13,683 nucleotides of DNA. It comes from SG8-30 sp037443885. GTDB taxonomy: Bacteria > Pseudomonadota > Gammaproteobacteria > Steroidobacterales > Steroidobacteraceae. The position numbers and the translations under genes are program-made. The stretch covers positions 1-13,683 of the forward strand of contig JBBINN010000075.1 in NCBI GenBank assembly GCA_037443885.1, in the 5' to 3' direction. The notes below the pieces were generated by a model. The model did no database searches. It had not been told where the DNA came from and saw nothing but the letters and a program-made list of their open reading frames with translations. Position 1 is the stretch's first letter. Each line of letters starts with the position of its first letter. This document shows, piece after piece, positions 7,320-13,683 of the stretch.

Positions 7320-8546
7320 TCACTGCTCGCGCAGCGCGGACTCCTCGGCGGAGGGGCCCAGGCGGAACAGGTACCCCACGCTGCCGAACGCCACGGTGTC
7401 GAAGTCGTTGAGCTCCGCTTTGCGAACGCGGATCCCGTTGACGAAAACACCGTTGGTGCTCGCCGCGTCTTCCACGACGACCTTGTCGCCCTCGAGGCGC
7501 AGCACCGCGTGCACCCGGCTGACCCGCGTATCCGTGATCCGGATTCCGGCTTCCGGCGCCCGACCGACGTAGACGCGCCTGCCAGTCAGCTCGTGCGCCT
7601 CGCCGCTGCCCGGCTCCATGGAGAGCAGGATGCGCCGCGGAGCTTCCTGACGGGATTCCTCGGCTGGCACGACCAGCTCCGCAACCGGGGCGGGGGCAGG
7701 CACCGAAGGCGGGGGGTCGATGACAACCGTGTCGGTAGCCGCAGCGCCGAGGTAGAACCGGTCCTGGACTGGCGGCGACTCGACCACCGGCTCGGGTCTG
7801 GGTCTGGGGCTGCGGCGGGCCGCGGCGATCAACTTCTGCAGGGCACCGCGGAAGTCGCCCTCGAAGCGGCGCTTCGCTTCGCGGCCGTTGAGCTCGTCGA
7901 GCAGGCGCGCCACCTGCTTCGCGCGCTCGGCAAGCGCTTGCGCGAGGCGGCTGCGCTCCGCCTGCACGCTCTCGAGCTCCTCGCGCGCCACCGCGAGGGC
8001 GCGGCCACGCTCCTCCAGACGCTCCTTGAGGCGCTCCACCTGCCGCTCCCCGCGCACCGGGTCGCCGCCGGACCGGGACAGGAATCCCGCAGCCGGGGTT
8101 TCGAGGCGGGCCCGCAGGCCGTCCCGCTCCAGGATTAGCGATGCGATCTGCGCAGACTGGTCCGTAACCTCGCACTCGAGCGCCTCGGTCCTCCCCGCCA
8201 GTTCAGCGAGGCGGCCTTCGAGCAGCCGCTCGCGCTCGGTGGCTGCGGCGCGCAGCCCCGCGAGTTCGGCCGCCAGTTCGAGGTTCTCGCGCTCCAACTG
8301 CTGCTCGCGCGGCGAGGGCGCGGACGAATCGGCGCCGGAGGTCACGCAATCGAGGTAGAAGCCCTGCTCGGACAGCAGCTCGATGGGTTCGCCGCCGGGC
8401 CGGGAGGTTTCCCAGCCGAGGCTGCCGGCCGGGCTGACCGTACGGGCCGTGAGCTCGATGCTCTCTACGTCGAGCGGCTCCTCGACCTGCAGGCCCGAGG
8501 TCGGGAGTTCCTCGAGCGCCGGGCCGCGGGACGTCTCGTCGGCCAT
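7320..8546 (-). CDS. Coiled-coil protein with C-terminal FHA domain (first of a tandem pair)
   Basis: Predicted cytoplasmic FHA adaptor, 408 aa. It has an acidic N-terminal tail (1-85), a Glu/Arg/Leu-rich coiled coil (about 86-240), a Pro-rich linker with PRPRPEP, and an FHA domain (about 305-408) with VGRAPEAGIRI, SRVHAVLRL and STNGVFVNG. It shares the domain order of its downstream neighbour, and similarity extends outside FHA: the coil ends in LLDELNGREAKRRFEGDF here and LLELLRSREALGRYRDDF there. I placed the start at ATG 8546, preceded by GGGAAGAGAAGG. An ATG at 8570 (eight residues longer) has AGGGGA with no spacer and is less likely. Upstream, 171 nt without a gene separate it from the hydrolase; a CATAAT at 8625-8630 (minus strand) could be a -10 box, but no matching -35 was seen. 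What it binds is unknown. Confidence 0.85.
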   Translation of the reverse strand: MADETSRGPALEELPTSGLQVEEPLDVESIELTARTVSPAGSLGWETSRPGGEPIELLSEQGFYLDCVTSGADSSAPSPREQQLERENLELAAELAGLRAAATERERLLEGRLAELAGRTEALECEVTDQSAQIASLILERDGLRARLETPAAGFLSRSGGDPVRGERQVERLKERLEERGRALAVAREELESVQAERSRLAQALAERAKQVARLLDELNGREAKRRFEGDFRGALQKLIAAARRSPRPRPEPVVESPPVQDRFYLGAAATDTVVIDPPPSVPAPAPVAELVVPAEESRQEAPRRILLSMEPGSGEAHELTGRRVYVGRAPEAGIRITDTRVSRVHAVLRLEGDKVVVEDAASTNGVFVNGIRVRKAELNDFDTVAFGSVGYLFRLGPSAEESALREQ

Positions 8547-8717
8547 CGCCTTCTCTTCCCTAATCGCCATTCCCCTGCGCGGCGCCTGGCAGATCCACCG
8601 GGCGCTCGCTTTGTATTGGCGTCGATTATGCGCCGGGAACACGCCTCGGGCTGCCGATATTGACATATGGCACGAGGCGCGGACGGAGGTACACGGCGAC
8701 GCCAGGGGGTATCGCCC

Positions 8718-9535
8718 TCAGGCGAGGAAGGCGCGTACCTCCCGGGCGACGACCTCCGGCGCTACGTCGAAGATGCCGAAGCCGTGCTCCCCGAGGTCCT
8801 GGAACCTCGCCTGCCGCAGCAGCGCGCGGGCACGCAGCGTCGCATCCCAGAGGTCGTCGCGCGGCCGCACTACCAGCACGGGCTGTGTCAGCATCGGCAG
8901 GCGCTCGGCCGCAGTCCAGTGGACCGCGGCCCTTGCGCCCCACCACGCCTGCGGCCCGTTGCGCAGCTTCTCGGCGAAGCCGGCGGCGAGCTGCTCGAGC
9001 GTGACGCCGGGGCCGCGCCAGCGCAGGCTGCGCTGCCACTCCTCGGCGAGATGAGCGCCGTCCTCGCGGATCGGCGCCGGCCACGGGTTGGCGTCGAAAG
9101 CCGCGCGCTCCTGCGTGGTGAGCACCGGCACGGCGACCATTACGATCCTGCGGATGCGCTCCGGCTGCGCGAGCGCCATCTCCGCGGCGATGGCCGAGCC
9201 GGTGTGATAGCCGAGCAGATCCACCTGCCGCAGGCGCATCTGGTCGAGGAAATCGAGCATCGCGCCCGCGTAGTCCGCGGCGCGTCCGACTCCCCGAAGC
9301 CGGGCGTATCCGGCGCGAACACCGAGCGGTCCGCCGCCATCGGCGCGAGGAAAGGCCGGAACGTGCGGCTCGACATCGGGCTCTGGTGCAGACAGACGAG
9401 CGGCGTCAGCTCGTCGAAGCCACCGCTCGAGGGAAAGGCGCTGCGCACGTGCAGCTGGCCGAAGCGGCAGTCCACGTACAGGCGACGGAGATTTGTTACC
9501 GGCTGCGCCGGCGCGGCGCGGGAACGGGATTTCAT
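8718..9535 (-). pseudogene. Alpha/beta hydrolase, frameshifted
   Basis: Alpha/beta-hydrolase-fold protein split between two reading frames. Residues 1-85 (from ATG 9535) run through VDCRFGQLHVRSA, the oxyanion-loop segment LVCLHQSP and APDTPGFGESDAP. The rest continues in another frame as ADYAGAMLDFLDQM to the stop at 8718. The break lies near 9275-9284 and equals one missing base (or a small deletion not divisible by three). If restored the protein would be about 270 aa, normal for the family. The nucleophile elbow reads GYHTG, with His where Ser is usual; a likely acid (PRDDLW) and a late His (GEHGFGIF) are present. Its ATG overlaps the stop of the upstream ligase gene by one base (TGATG), so it is the last gene of that operon. 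Either a real pseudogene or a sequencing error. Substrate unknown. Confidence 0.8.
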
Positions 9536-10893
9536 CAGGCCTGCTTCAGGTACCAAGCGTGGTCGAGCGCGGTCGGCTCCGCGTTGAAACGTTCGCACTC
9601 GGCGCGCTTGACCGCCATGAACGCGTTCATGAAATCGGCGCCCAGCGCCTCATTAAGGAAAGTCGACTGCGCCGCCGCGGCGAGCGCCCCGTGCCAGTCG
9701 AGCGGCACACGCGGGTCGCACGGCCGCTCGTAGCCGTTGCCCGTGACCGGCGCGCCCGGGTCGAGTCGCTGGCGGATGCCGTGGTGCAGTCCCGCCAGCA
9801 CCGTTGCCATCGCGAGGTAGGGGTTGGCGTCGGCGCCGCAGATGCGGTGCTCGACGTGGCGCGAGGACGGCGGGCCGGCCGGGATTCGAAAGCCCACCGA
9901 GCGGTTGTTGATGCCCCAGGTCGGCGCTACCGGCGCGTAGGACAGGCGGCGGAAGCGCCGGTACGAGTTCGCGTTCGGCGCGAACACCGCCATGCACTCC
10001 GGCATCGTTGCGACGAGGCCGGCGATGCCATGGCGCAGCAGCGGCGTGCCCGCGGGATCCTCGGCCTCGAAGAGATTGCGCCCGGCGGCATCGGCGAGGC
10101 TCACGTGCACGTGCAGGCCGCAACCGGCCTGGTCGCCGAAGGGCTTGGCCATGAAGGTAGCCGTCAGGCCGTGGCGCGCAGCGACGCCGCGAACGAGACG
10201 CTTCCACATCACCGCGTCGTCCGCGGCCGCGAGCGCATCGGCGCGGTGCGCCAGGCTCACCTCGAACTGCGCCGGCGCATACTCGGACATCAGCGTCCGC
10301 GCCGGCAGGCCCTGCTGGGCGGCGGCGTGGTACACCTCGTCGAACAGCGGCGACATCTCCTCGAGCTTGCCGAGGCCGTAAGTGTCGTGGCGCGGCGCCG
10401 GCTGGCCTCCGACGAGGCCGCGCGCGGGGCGGATGCGCTCGTCGTCCTGCTCGACGAGGTAGAACTCGAGCTCGGCCGCCACCACCGGCCTGTAGCCGTC
10501 CGCGGCGAGGCGCTCGACCACGCGCGCGAGCGCGTGGCGCGGATCCGCGGCACAGGGCGAGCCGTCGGCCTCGTGCATGGTCATGAGGAGCTGAGCGGTC
10601 GGCCGACGCAGCCAGGGCGCGACGCGAAGCCGCCCGGGCAACGGCCAGCAGGTCTTGTCCGCATCGCCGCTCGACCAGACGAGGCCCGTCTCCTCCACGT
10701 CCTCGCCGCGACTGTCGAGCGAAAGGATCGAGCCGGCGACGTTGCGGCCGTGGCGGTACATCGGCGGCAGCTCCTCGCGGGAGATGCTCTTGCCGCGCGC
10801 GACGCCGTTCAGGTCCGTGATGACGAGCTGCACCGACTCGATGTCGGGATGCTGGTCGAGGAAGGCCTGGGCCTCGGCGGGATCTGCACTCAT
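9535..10893 (-). CDS. Glutamine synthetase-family ligase (gamma-glutamylpolyamine synthetase-like)
   Basis: ATP-dependent ligase of the glutamine synthetase superfamily, 452 aa, probably joining glutamate to an amine rather than to ammonia. Catalytic-domain motifs are in order: AELEFYL (metal ligands Glu141/Glu143), SEYAPAQFE (Glu204, Glu211), GCGLHVHVSL (His261/His263), NSYRRF (from Asn309), NNRSVGFRIP (Arg331) and EHRICGADANPYLA (Glu348, Arg350, Asp355). Length and sequence style resemble PuuA (gamma-glutamylputrescine synthetase, 472 aa in E. coli) more than GlnA. The ATG at 10893 lies two bases after the TGA of the aminotransferase gene; an in-frame TTG at 10899 is less likely. Downstream the stop overlaps the hydrolase start. 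The operon context supports catabolism of a polyamine or other primary amine, but the substrate is inferred only. Confidence 0.9.
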   Translation of the reverse strand: MSADPAEAQAFLDQHPDIESVQLVITDLNGVARGKSISREELPPMYRHGRNVAGSILSLDSRGEDVEETGLVWSSGDADKTCWPLPGRLRVAPWLRRPTAQLLMTMHEADGSPCAADPRHALARVVERLAADGYRPVVAAELEFYLVEQDDERIRPARGLVGGQPAPRHDTYGLGKLEEMSPLFDEVYHAAAQQGLPARTLMSEYAPAQFEVSLAHRADALAAADDAVMWKRLVRGVAARHGLTATFMAKPFGDQAGCGLHVHVSLADAAGRNLFEAEDPAGTPLLRHGIAGLVATMPECMAVFAPNANSYRRFRRLSYAPVAPTWGINNRSVGFRIPAGPPSSRHVEHRICGADANPYLAMATVLAGLHHGIRQRLDPGAPVTGNGYERPCDPRVPLDWHGALAAAAQSTFLNEALGADFMNAFMAVKRAECERFNAEPTALDHAWYLKQA

Positions 10894-10895
10894 GG

Positions 10896-12278
10896 TCAAT
10901 CTCTGGAGCGGGCGGCGATCGTCAGGTCAGCGACGCACTGCGACCAGCCGACTGCGAGGCGGTCCACGGCGGCCGCCGGCGTCGCCGGCGACAGCAGCAT
11001 CATGTTGTGGAAGGGCGTGATCACGAGGCCGCGGTTCAGCAGGTAGAGGCGGATGACGTCCGGCAGCAGCGGCGGCAGCGCGCCGACCGACTGCCGGCCA
11101 GTGCGCGGCGGCGTGCGTGTGAAACCCACCTCGAGCCGCGCGCCGACGCGCTGCACGTGCCACGGCAGCGACTCCTGCTCGACCAGGCGCTCGAGGCCGT
11201 CCTCGAGCCGCTCGGCCATGGCGAGCATATGCTGGTAGGCGCGCGGCGTCATCACCTGCTCGAGGCAGGCGCGCAGCGCCGCGACGGCGAGCGGGTTGCC
11301 GGCGAGCGTGGTACCGATGCCGGAATGTCCCGCGGGCTTGGCGGCGAGCATGCCGCGGATGCGCTCCTCGACCTCGGCGGTGAAGCCGTAGACGGCGCAG
11401 GGGAAGCCGCCGGCGATAGCCTTGCCCACGACGAAGAAGTCCGGCTCGAGCCGCGCGACACCGGTGTATCCGCCAGGGCCGGTCGAGAGCGTGTGCGTCT
11501 CGTCGATCGCGAGCAGCGTGCAGTGGCGCCGCGTCAACTCGCGCAGCGCCTCGAGGAAACCCGGCTCCGGCAGCACCATGCCGGCGTTCGTCATCACCGG
11601 CTCGGCGAGGACGCAGGCGATCTCTCGCGTGCGCAGCGCCGACTCGAGCGCCGCGAGGTCGTTGAACTCGACGCAGCGGGTGTGCAGGCCGAGGTCGGCC
11701 GCCTGGCCGACGAGACCCGGCCGGTTGACCGTGCGGCCGTCCTGGAGGCGCACGAAGGCGTCGTCCACGGCGCCGTGGTAGCAGTGCTCGAAGACCAGCA
11801 CCGACTTGCGCCCGGTGATCGCCCTCGCCCAGCGCAGCACGGCGCGGTTGGCATCGGAGGCAGTCTGCGTCATCTGCCAGAAGGGAAGGCCGAAGCGGGC
11901 CGCGAGCAGCTCGCCGGCCGCCGCCGCATCCTCGGTCGGCAGCATTGCGGTCAAGCCGCGCCGCGCCTGCGCTTCGAGCGCGCGCGCCACCGGTTCGGGC
12001 GAATGGCCGAACATGGCGCCGGTGTCGCCGAGGCAGAAGTCGGCGTAGGCGTTGCCGTCCACGTCGGTGAGCTCCGCGCCGCGCGCGGCCTCGAGGAACA
12101 GCGTCACCGGCGTGCCCCAGTCGCCCATCCAGTGCATGGGTACGCCGTGCAACCAGTGGGAGGCGGTGCGACCGGCGAGCGCACGCGAGCGAGGATGGGC
12201 GGCGTCGAAGCGCGCACGTTCCTCGGCAAGGAGGCGCTCGAGCGCGGTCCCCGGGATGCCTGCGATGCGGTGGGTCAT
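10896..12278 (-). CDS. Class III PLP-dependent aminotransferase
   Basis: PLP enzyme of the class III (omega/ornithine/GSA) aminotransferase group, 460 aa. It would move an amino group between an amine or amino acid and a keto acid. Visible motifs are LTDVDGNAYADFCLGD near 70-85, the PLP-ring contact FEHCYHG (163-169), IDETHTLSTGPGGYT with the cofactor-nitrogen Asp259, and VVGKAIAGG with Schiff-base Lys286. The TASDANRAVLRWARA segment (139-153) replaces the more usual TNSGTEAN pattern, placing it in a subgroup near glutamate-1-semialdehyde aminomutase-like proteins rather than a named enzyme. The ATG at 12278 follows CCAGGACC, a good ribosome site; in-frame starts further up lack one and would run towards the divergent promoter. 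It is the first gene of a three-gene operon, two bases ahead of the ligase. Substrate unknown. Confidence 0.92.
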   Translation of the reverse strand: MTHRIAGIPGTALERLLAEERARFDAAHPRSRALAGRTASHWLHGVPMHWMGDWGTPVTLFLEAARGAELTDVDGNAYADFCLGDTGAMFGHSPEPVARALEAQARRGLTAMLPTEDAAAAGELLAARFGLPFWQMTQTASDANRAVLRWARAITGRKSVLVFEHCYHGAVDDAFVRLQDGRTVNRPGLVGQAADLGLHTRCVEFNDLAALESALRTREIACVLAEPVMTNAGMVLPEPGFLEALRELTRRHCTLLAIDETHTLSTGPGGYTGVARLEPDFFVVGKAIAGGFPCAVYGFTAEVEERIRGMLAAKPAGHSGIGTTLAGNPLAVAALRACLEQVMTPRAYQHMLAMAERLEDGLERLVEQESLPWHVQRVGARLEVGFTRTPPRTGRQSVGALPPLLPDVIRLYLLNRGLVITPFHNMMLLSPATPAAAVDRLAVGWSQCVADLTIAARSRD

Positions 12279-12359
12279 GGTCCTGGACGTCCCGGCGGGG
12301 GGCGGGTCTTGGCCGAAGCTTACGAGGATACGCATGGGCTGGCCACGGCGCAGGCCGCA

Positions 12360-12388
12360 TTGACCGGGCGCGGCCGCCGCCGCATAGT
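12360..12388 (+). promoter_or_regulatory. Sigma70-like promoter for the DUF1330-GST genes
   Basis: TTGACC (12360-12365) and CATAGT (12383-12388) are separated by exactly 17 nt and match the consensus boxes at five and four of six positions. Transcription would start near 12395, leaving a leader of about 20 nt that holds the ribosome site. It lies in the 136-bp divergent gap shared with the aminotransferase operon, for which no convincing promoter was found on the minus strand. Confidence 0.55.
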
Positions 12389-12404
12389 TCCGGGCCGCAA
12401 CCAC

Positions 12405-12410
12405 GGAGGT
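12405..12410 (+). promoter_or_regulatory. Ribosome binding site that fixes a TTG start
   Basis: GGAGGT sits four bases before TTG 12415, a near-perfect Shine-Dalgarno. No ATG or GTG in this frame is better placed, so it decides the unusual TTG start of the DUF1330 gene. Confidence 0.75.
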
Positions 12411-12414
12411 CCCC

Positions 12415-12834
12415 TTGCGCGACATCAAGCGTCCAGCGCGGCGACGCCTGATCGCCCTGCTGCCCTGCCTGTGGCTCGCGGGCGCCGCCACCGCGACCGA
12501 TGCGCCCGCCGAGCCGGCCCCCGCCGCCGAGGCCGACGCGCCACCCAAGGGGTACCTGCTGTTCCGGTCGCGCTACGACGACCCCCGGACGCTCCGCCCC
12601 TACGGCCGGGCCGTCATCGAGGTCGCCGCGCGGTTCGGCGGCCGCTTCATCGTCCTCGCCGACGCGCCCGAGGCCATCGAGGGAACCCCGGACACCCGGC
12701 GCGTGGTGATCATGGAGTTCCCATCGCTCGCCGCGGCGCGCGCGTTCTGGGCCTCGGCCGAGTACGCCGAGGTGAAGAAGCTGCGCGAAGGCCTCGCCGG
12801 CGAGATCGACGCCGTCCTCTTCGAGGGCCGCTGA
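12415..12834 (+). CDS. Exported DUF1330-domain protein
   Basis: Small protein of 139 aa. Residues 1-27 look like a Sec signal peptide: basic MRDIKRPARRR, a hydrophobic LIALLPCLWLAGAA stretch, and a likely cleavage after ATA. A Pro/Ala-rich linker (28-44) leads to a DUF1330 domain (about 45-138) with KGYLLFRSRYDDP, GGRFIVLADAPEAIEG, the VVIMEFPSLAAARAFWASAEY segment and a closing GEIDAVLFEG. DUF1330 has a dimeric alpha/beta-barrel (ferredoxin-like) fold and no established reaction. Most members I know of are about 95 aa and cytoplasmic, so the signal peptide is unusual and suggests a periplasmic role. The TTG start is fixed by a strong GGAGGT. It is cotranscribed, on spacing, with the GST gene 36 nt downstream. 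Confidence 0.82.
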   Translation: MRDIKRPARRRLIALLPCLWLAGAATATDAPAEPAPAAEADAPPKGYLLFRSRYDDPRTLRPYGRAVIEVAARFGGRFIVLADAPEAIEGTPDTRRVVIMEFPSLAAARAFWASAEYAEVKKLREGLAGEIDAVLFEGR

Positions 12835-12870
12835 ATTGCGGCCCGTCCACCTGCATTCCTGGAGTCACGC

Positions 12871-13524
12871 ATGAAGCTCTACGGCGCTCTCGCCTCTCCC
12901 TACGTCGCCCGCGTGGTGCTGCTCGCGCGCGTAAAGGGCCTCGACCTCAAGGTCGAGATGCCCGCCGGCGGCCTCCGCTCGCCGGAGTACCTGGCGCTCA
13001 ACCCCTTCGGCAAGATGCCGACCCTCGAGCACGGCGGCGAGGCGCTGATCGAGTCGCAGGTCATCTGCGAGTATCTCGAGGAACTGCACCCGGAGCCCGC
13101 GCTGCTGCCCGCCGACCCGCTCGGCCGCGCCCGCGTGCGCACTCTGTGCCGCGTGCTGGACCTGTATGTCACGCCCGAGTCCGGTGCACTGTTCAGGCAG
13201 ATGAACCCCGCCACCCGCGATGCCGCGATCGTCGAGGCGGCCAAGGGCAAGCTCGCTGCCAACCTGCCGATCCTCGACGCGCTCGTGGGCAAGGCCCCGC
13301 ACACGGGACCGGCGGGCATGTCGCTCGCCGACTGCGCCCTGCTCCCGTACCTGCGCCTCATGCGCAAGACGGTCGTGCCCGCCTACGGCGTCGCGGACCC
13401 GCTGACGCTGCCGAGCCTCGCGAAGTGGTCGGAGTGCATGGCCGCGCACCCGGTCGCGGGCCCGTTCTTCGCCGAGTACGACGCCGCGGTGGACGCGTTC
13501 CTGAAGATGCTCCGCGGCGGCTGA
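12871..13524 (+). CDS. Glutathione S-transferase family protein
   Basis: Cytoplasmic GST-fold protein of 217 aa, the normal length. The N-terminal thioredoxin-like domain (1-75) has a likely glutathione-activating Ser9 in ASPYVARV, the cis-proline of GKMPTLEHG (Pro50), and the glutathione-contacting ESQVICEYLEE (Glu61-Ser62). The all-helical C-terminal domain (about 90-215) contains the GMSLADCALLPYL segment with the conserved N-capping-type SLAD aspartate. Members conjugate glutathione to electrophiles or act as dehalogenases, isomerases or peroxidases; the class cannot be settled by eye. ATG 12871 has GGAG six bases upstream. It is probably the second gene of a two-gene unit with the DUF1330 gene. 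Confidence 0.92.
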   Translation: MKLYGALASPYVARVVLLARVKGLDLKVEMPAGGLRSPEYLALNPFGKMPTLEHGGEALIESQVICEYLEELHPEPALLPADPLGRARVRTLCRVLDLYVTPESGALFRQMNPATRDAAIVEAAKGKLAANLPILDALVGKAPHTGPAGMSLADCALLPYLRLMRKTVVPAYGVADPLTLPSLAKWSECMAAHPVAGPFFAEYDAAVDAFLKMLRGG

Positions 13525-13537
13525 ACCTGAGCGCACG

Positions 13538-13627
13538 GCAGGATCCGGAAGCGGTGCCTGCGCCGCGCCTCGAAACCCGGACATTGCCTCGCGCGCGGGC
13601 GGGATCCGGCGGGGGGCACTCCTCGCC
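13538..13627 (-). repeat. Inverted, diverged copy of the left-end repeat family
   Basis: Read on the minus strand this stretch starts with the exact 28-bp match to 13-40 (13600-13627). It then has a 32-nt unrelated insert (13568-13599), and picks the repeat up again as CGCGGCGCAGGC, a 7-nt tail ACCGCTT, and CCGGATCC (13541-13567). The order core end, 7-nt tail, core start is the same as in the tandem array at 31-123. The region starts 13 nt after the GST stop and is non-coding. The remaining bases 13628-13683 show no gene or recognisable element. Confidence 0.75.
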
Positions 13628-13683
13628 TCGGGGGAGGTGGACATTCCTGTTCCTGATTACGCAGCTGGGTCAGCCAGTGAACC

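Noticed and set aside
8660..8665. TTGACA on the plus strand as a promoter
   Set aside because: No -10 box follows at 16-18 nt and no plus-strand gene lies downstream for more than 3 kb.
9493..11046. A 517-aa plus-strand open frame opposite the glutamine synthetase-like gene
   Set aside because: Antisense shadow; the minus strand carries all catalytic motifs of the ligase family over the same bases.
13383..13683. A minus-strand frame entering from the right edge (VHWLTQLRNQEQECP) as the tail of a transposase
   Set aside because: The frame continues as low-complexity residues through the repeat and into the GST gene; no transposase motif can be recognised in so short a piece.

Overview
This is a GC-rich (by eye about 70%), densely coded stretch of bacterial chromosome. 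Long spurious ORFs lie antisense to nearly every real gene, which is normal at this base composition. The gene set (Tat-exported PhoX-family phosphatase, long two-ACT threonine dehydratase, Bcr/CflA-type transporter, PuuA-like glutamine synthetase homologue, class III aminotransferase, glutathione S-transferase) fits a free-living proteobacterium, most likely a gammaproteobacterium. The genus cannot be read from the sequence. No rRNA, tRNA, CRISPR array, integrase or transposase was found.

Layout, left to right. Positions 1-135 hold a three-copy 31-bp tandem repeat just past the end of a PhoX-family phosphatase gene (minus, 136-2043). Next is ilvA (minus, 2115-3632), divergent over 80 bp from a Bcr/CflA-like MFS exporter (plus, 3713-4975). 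The exporter converges on a two-module VOC protein (minus, 4972-5919); the two stop codons overlap in one CTAG, inside a hairpin that looks like the minus-strand terminator. Two tandem paralogous proteins follow (minus, 7320-8546 and 6005-7309), each with a coiled-coil middle and a C-terminal FHA domain. A minus-strand operon at 8718-12278 then encodes a class III aminotransferase, a glutamine synthetase-like ligase and an alpha/beta hydrolase broken by a frameshift. Diverging from it, a sigma70-like promoter drives a secreted DUF1330 protein (plus, 12415-12834) and a glutathione S-transferase (plus, 12871-13524). The last 159 bases carry inverted copies of the left-end repeat.

How the genes work together. 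The aminotransferase, ligase and hydrolase are packed with 2-nt and -1-nt junctions and probably form one amine or amino-acid catabolic unit, in which gamma-glutamylation of an amine and transamination are the plausible steps; the substrate is unknown. The FHA pair is the least explained part. The proteins look like phosphothreonine-reading scaffolds, and a short [DE]LLSxxG[EF][WY] peptide recurs in their N-terminal tails, twice in one protein with almost wholly different codons. The remaining genes look like ordinary chromosomal housekeeping or accessory functions.

The two ends of the window share an exact 28-bp sequence in inverted orientation plus further pieces of the same repeat. This suggests a dispersed intergenic repeat family, and it raises the possibility that the window is a whole contig whose assembly stopped at repeats. 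I see no clear new defence or biosynthetic system. The best leads are the FHA pair with its peptide motif, the repeat family, and the frameshifted hydrolase with histidine at the nucleophile position.
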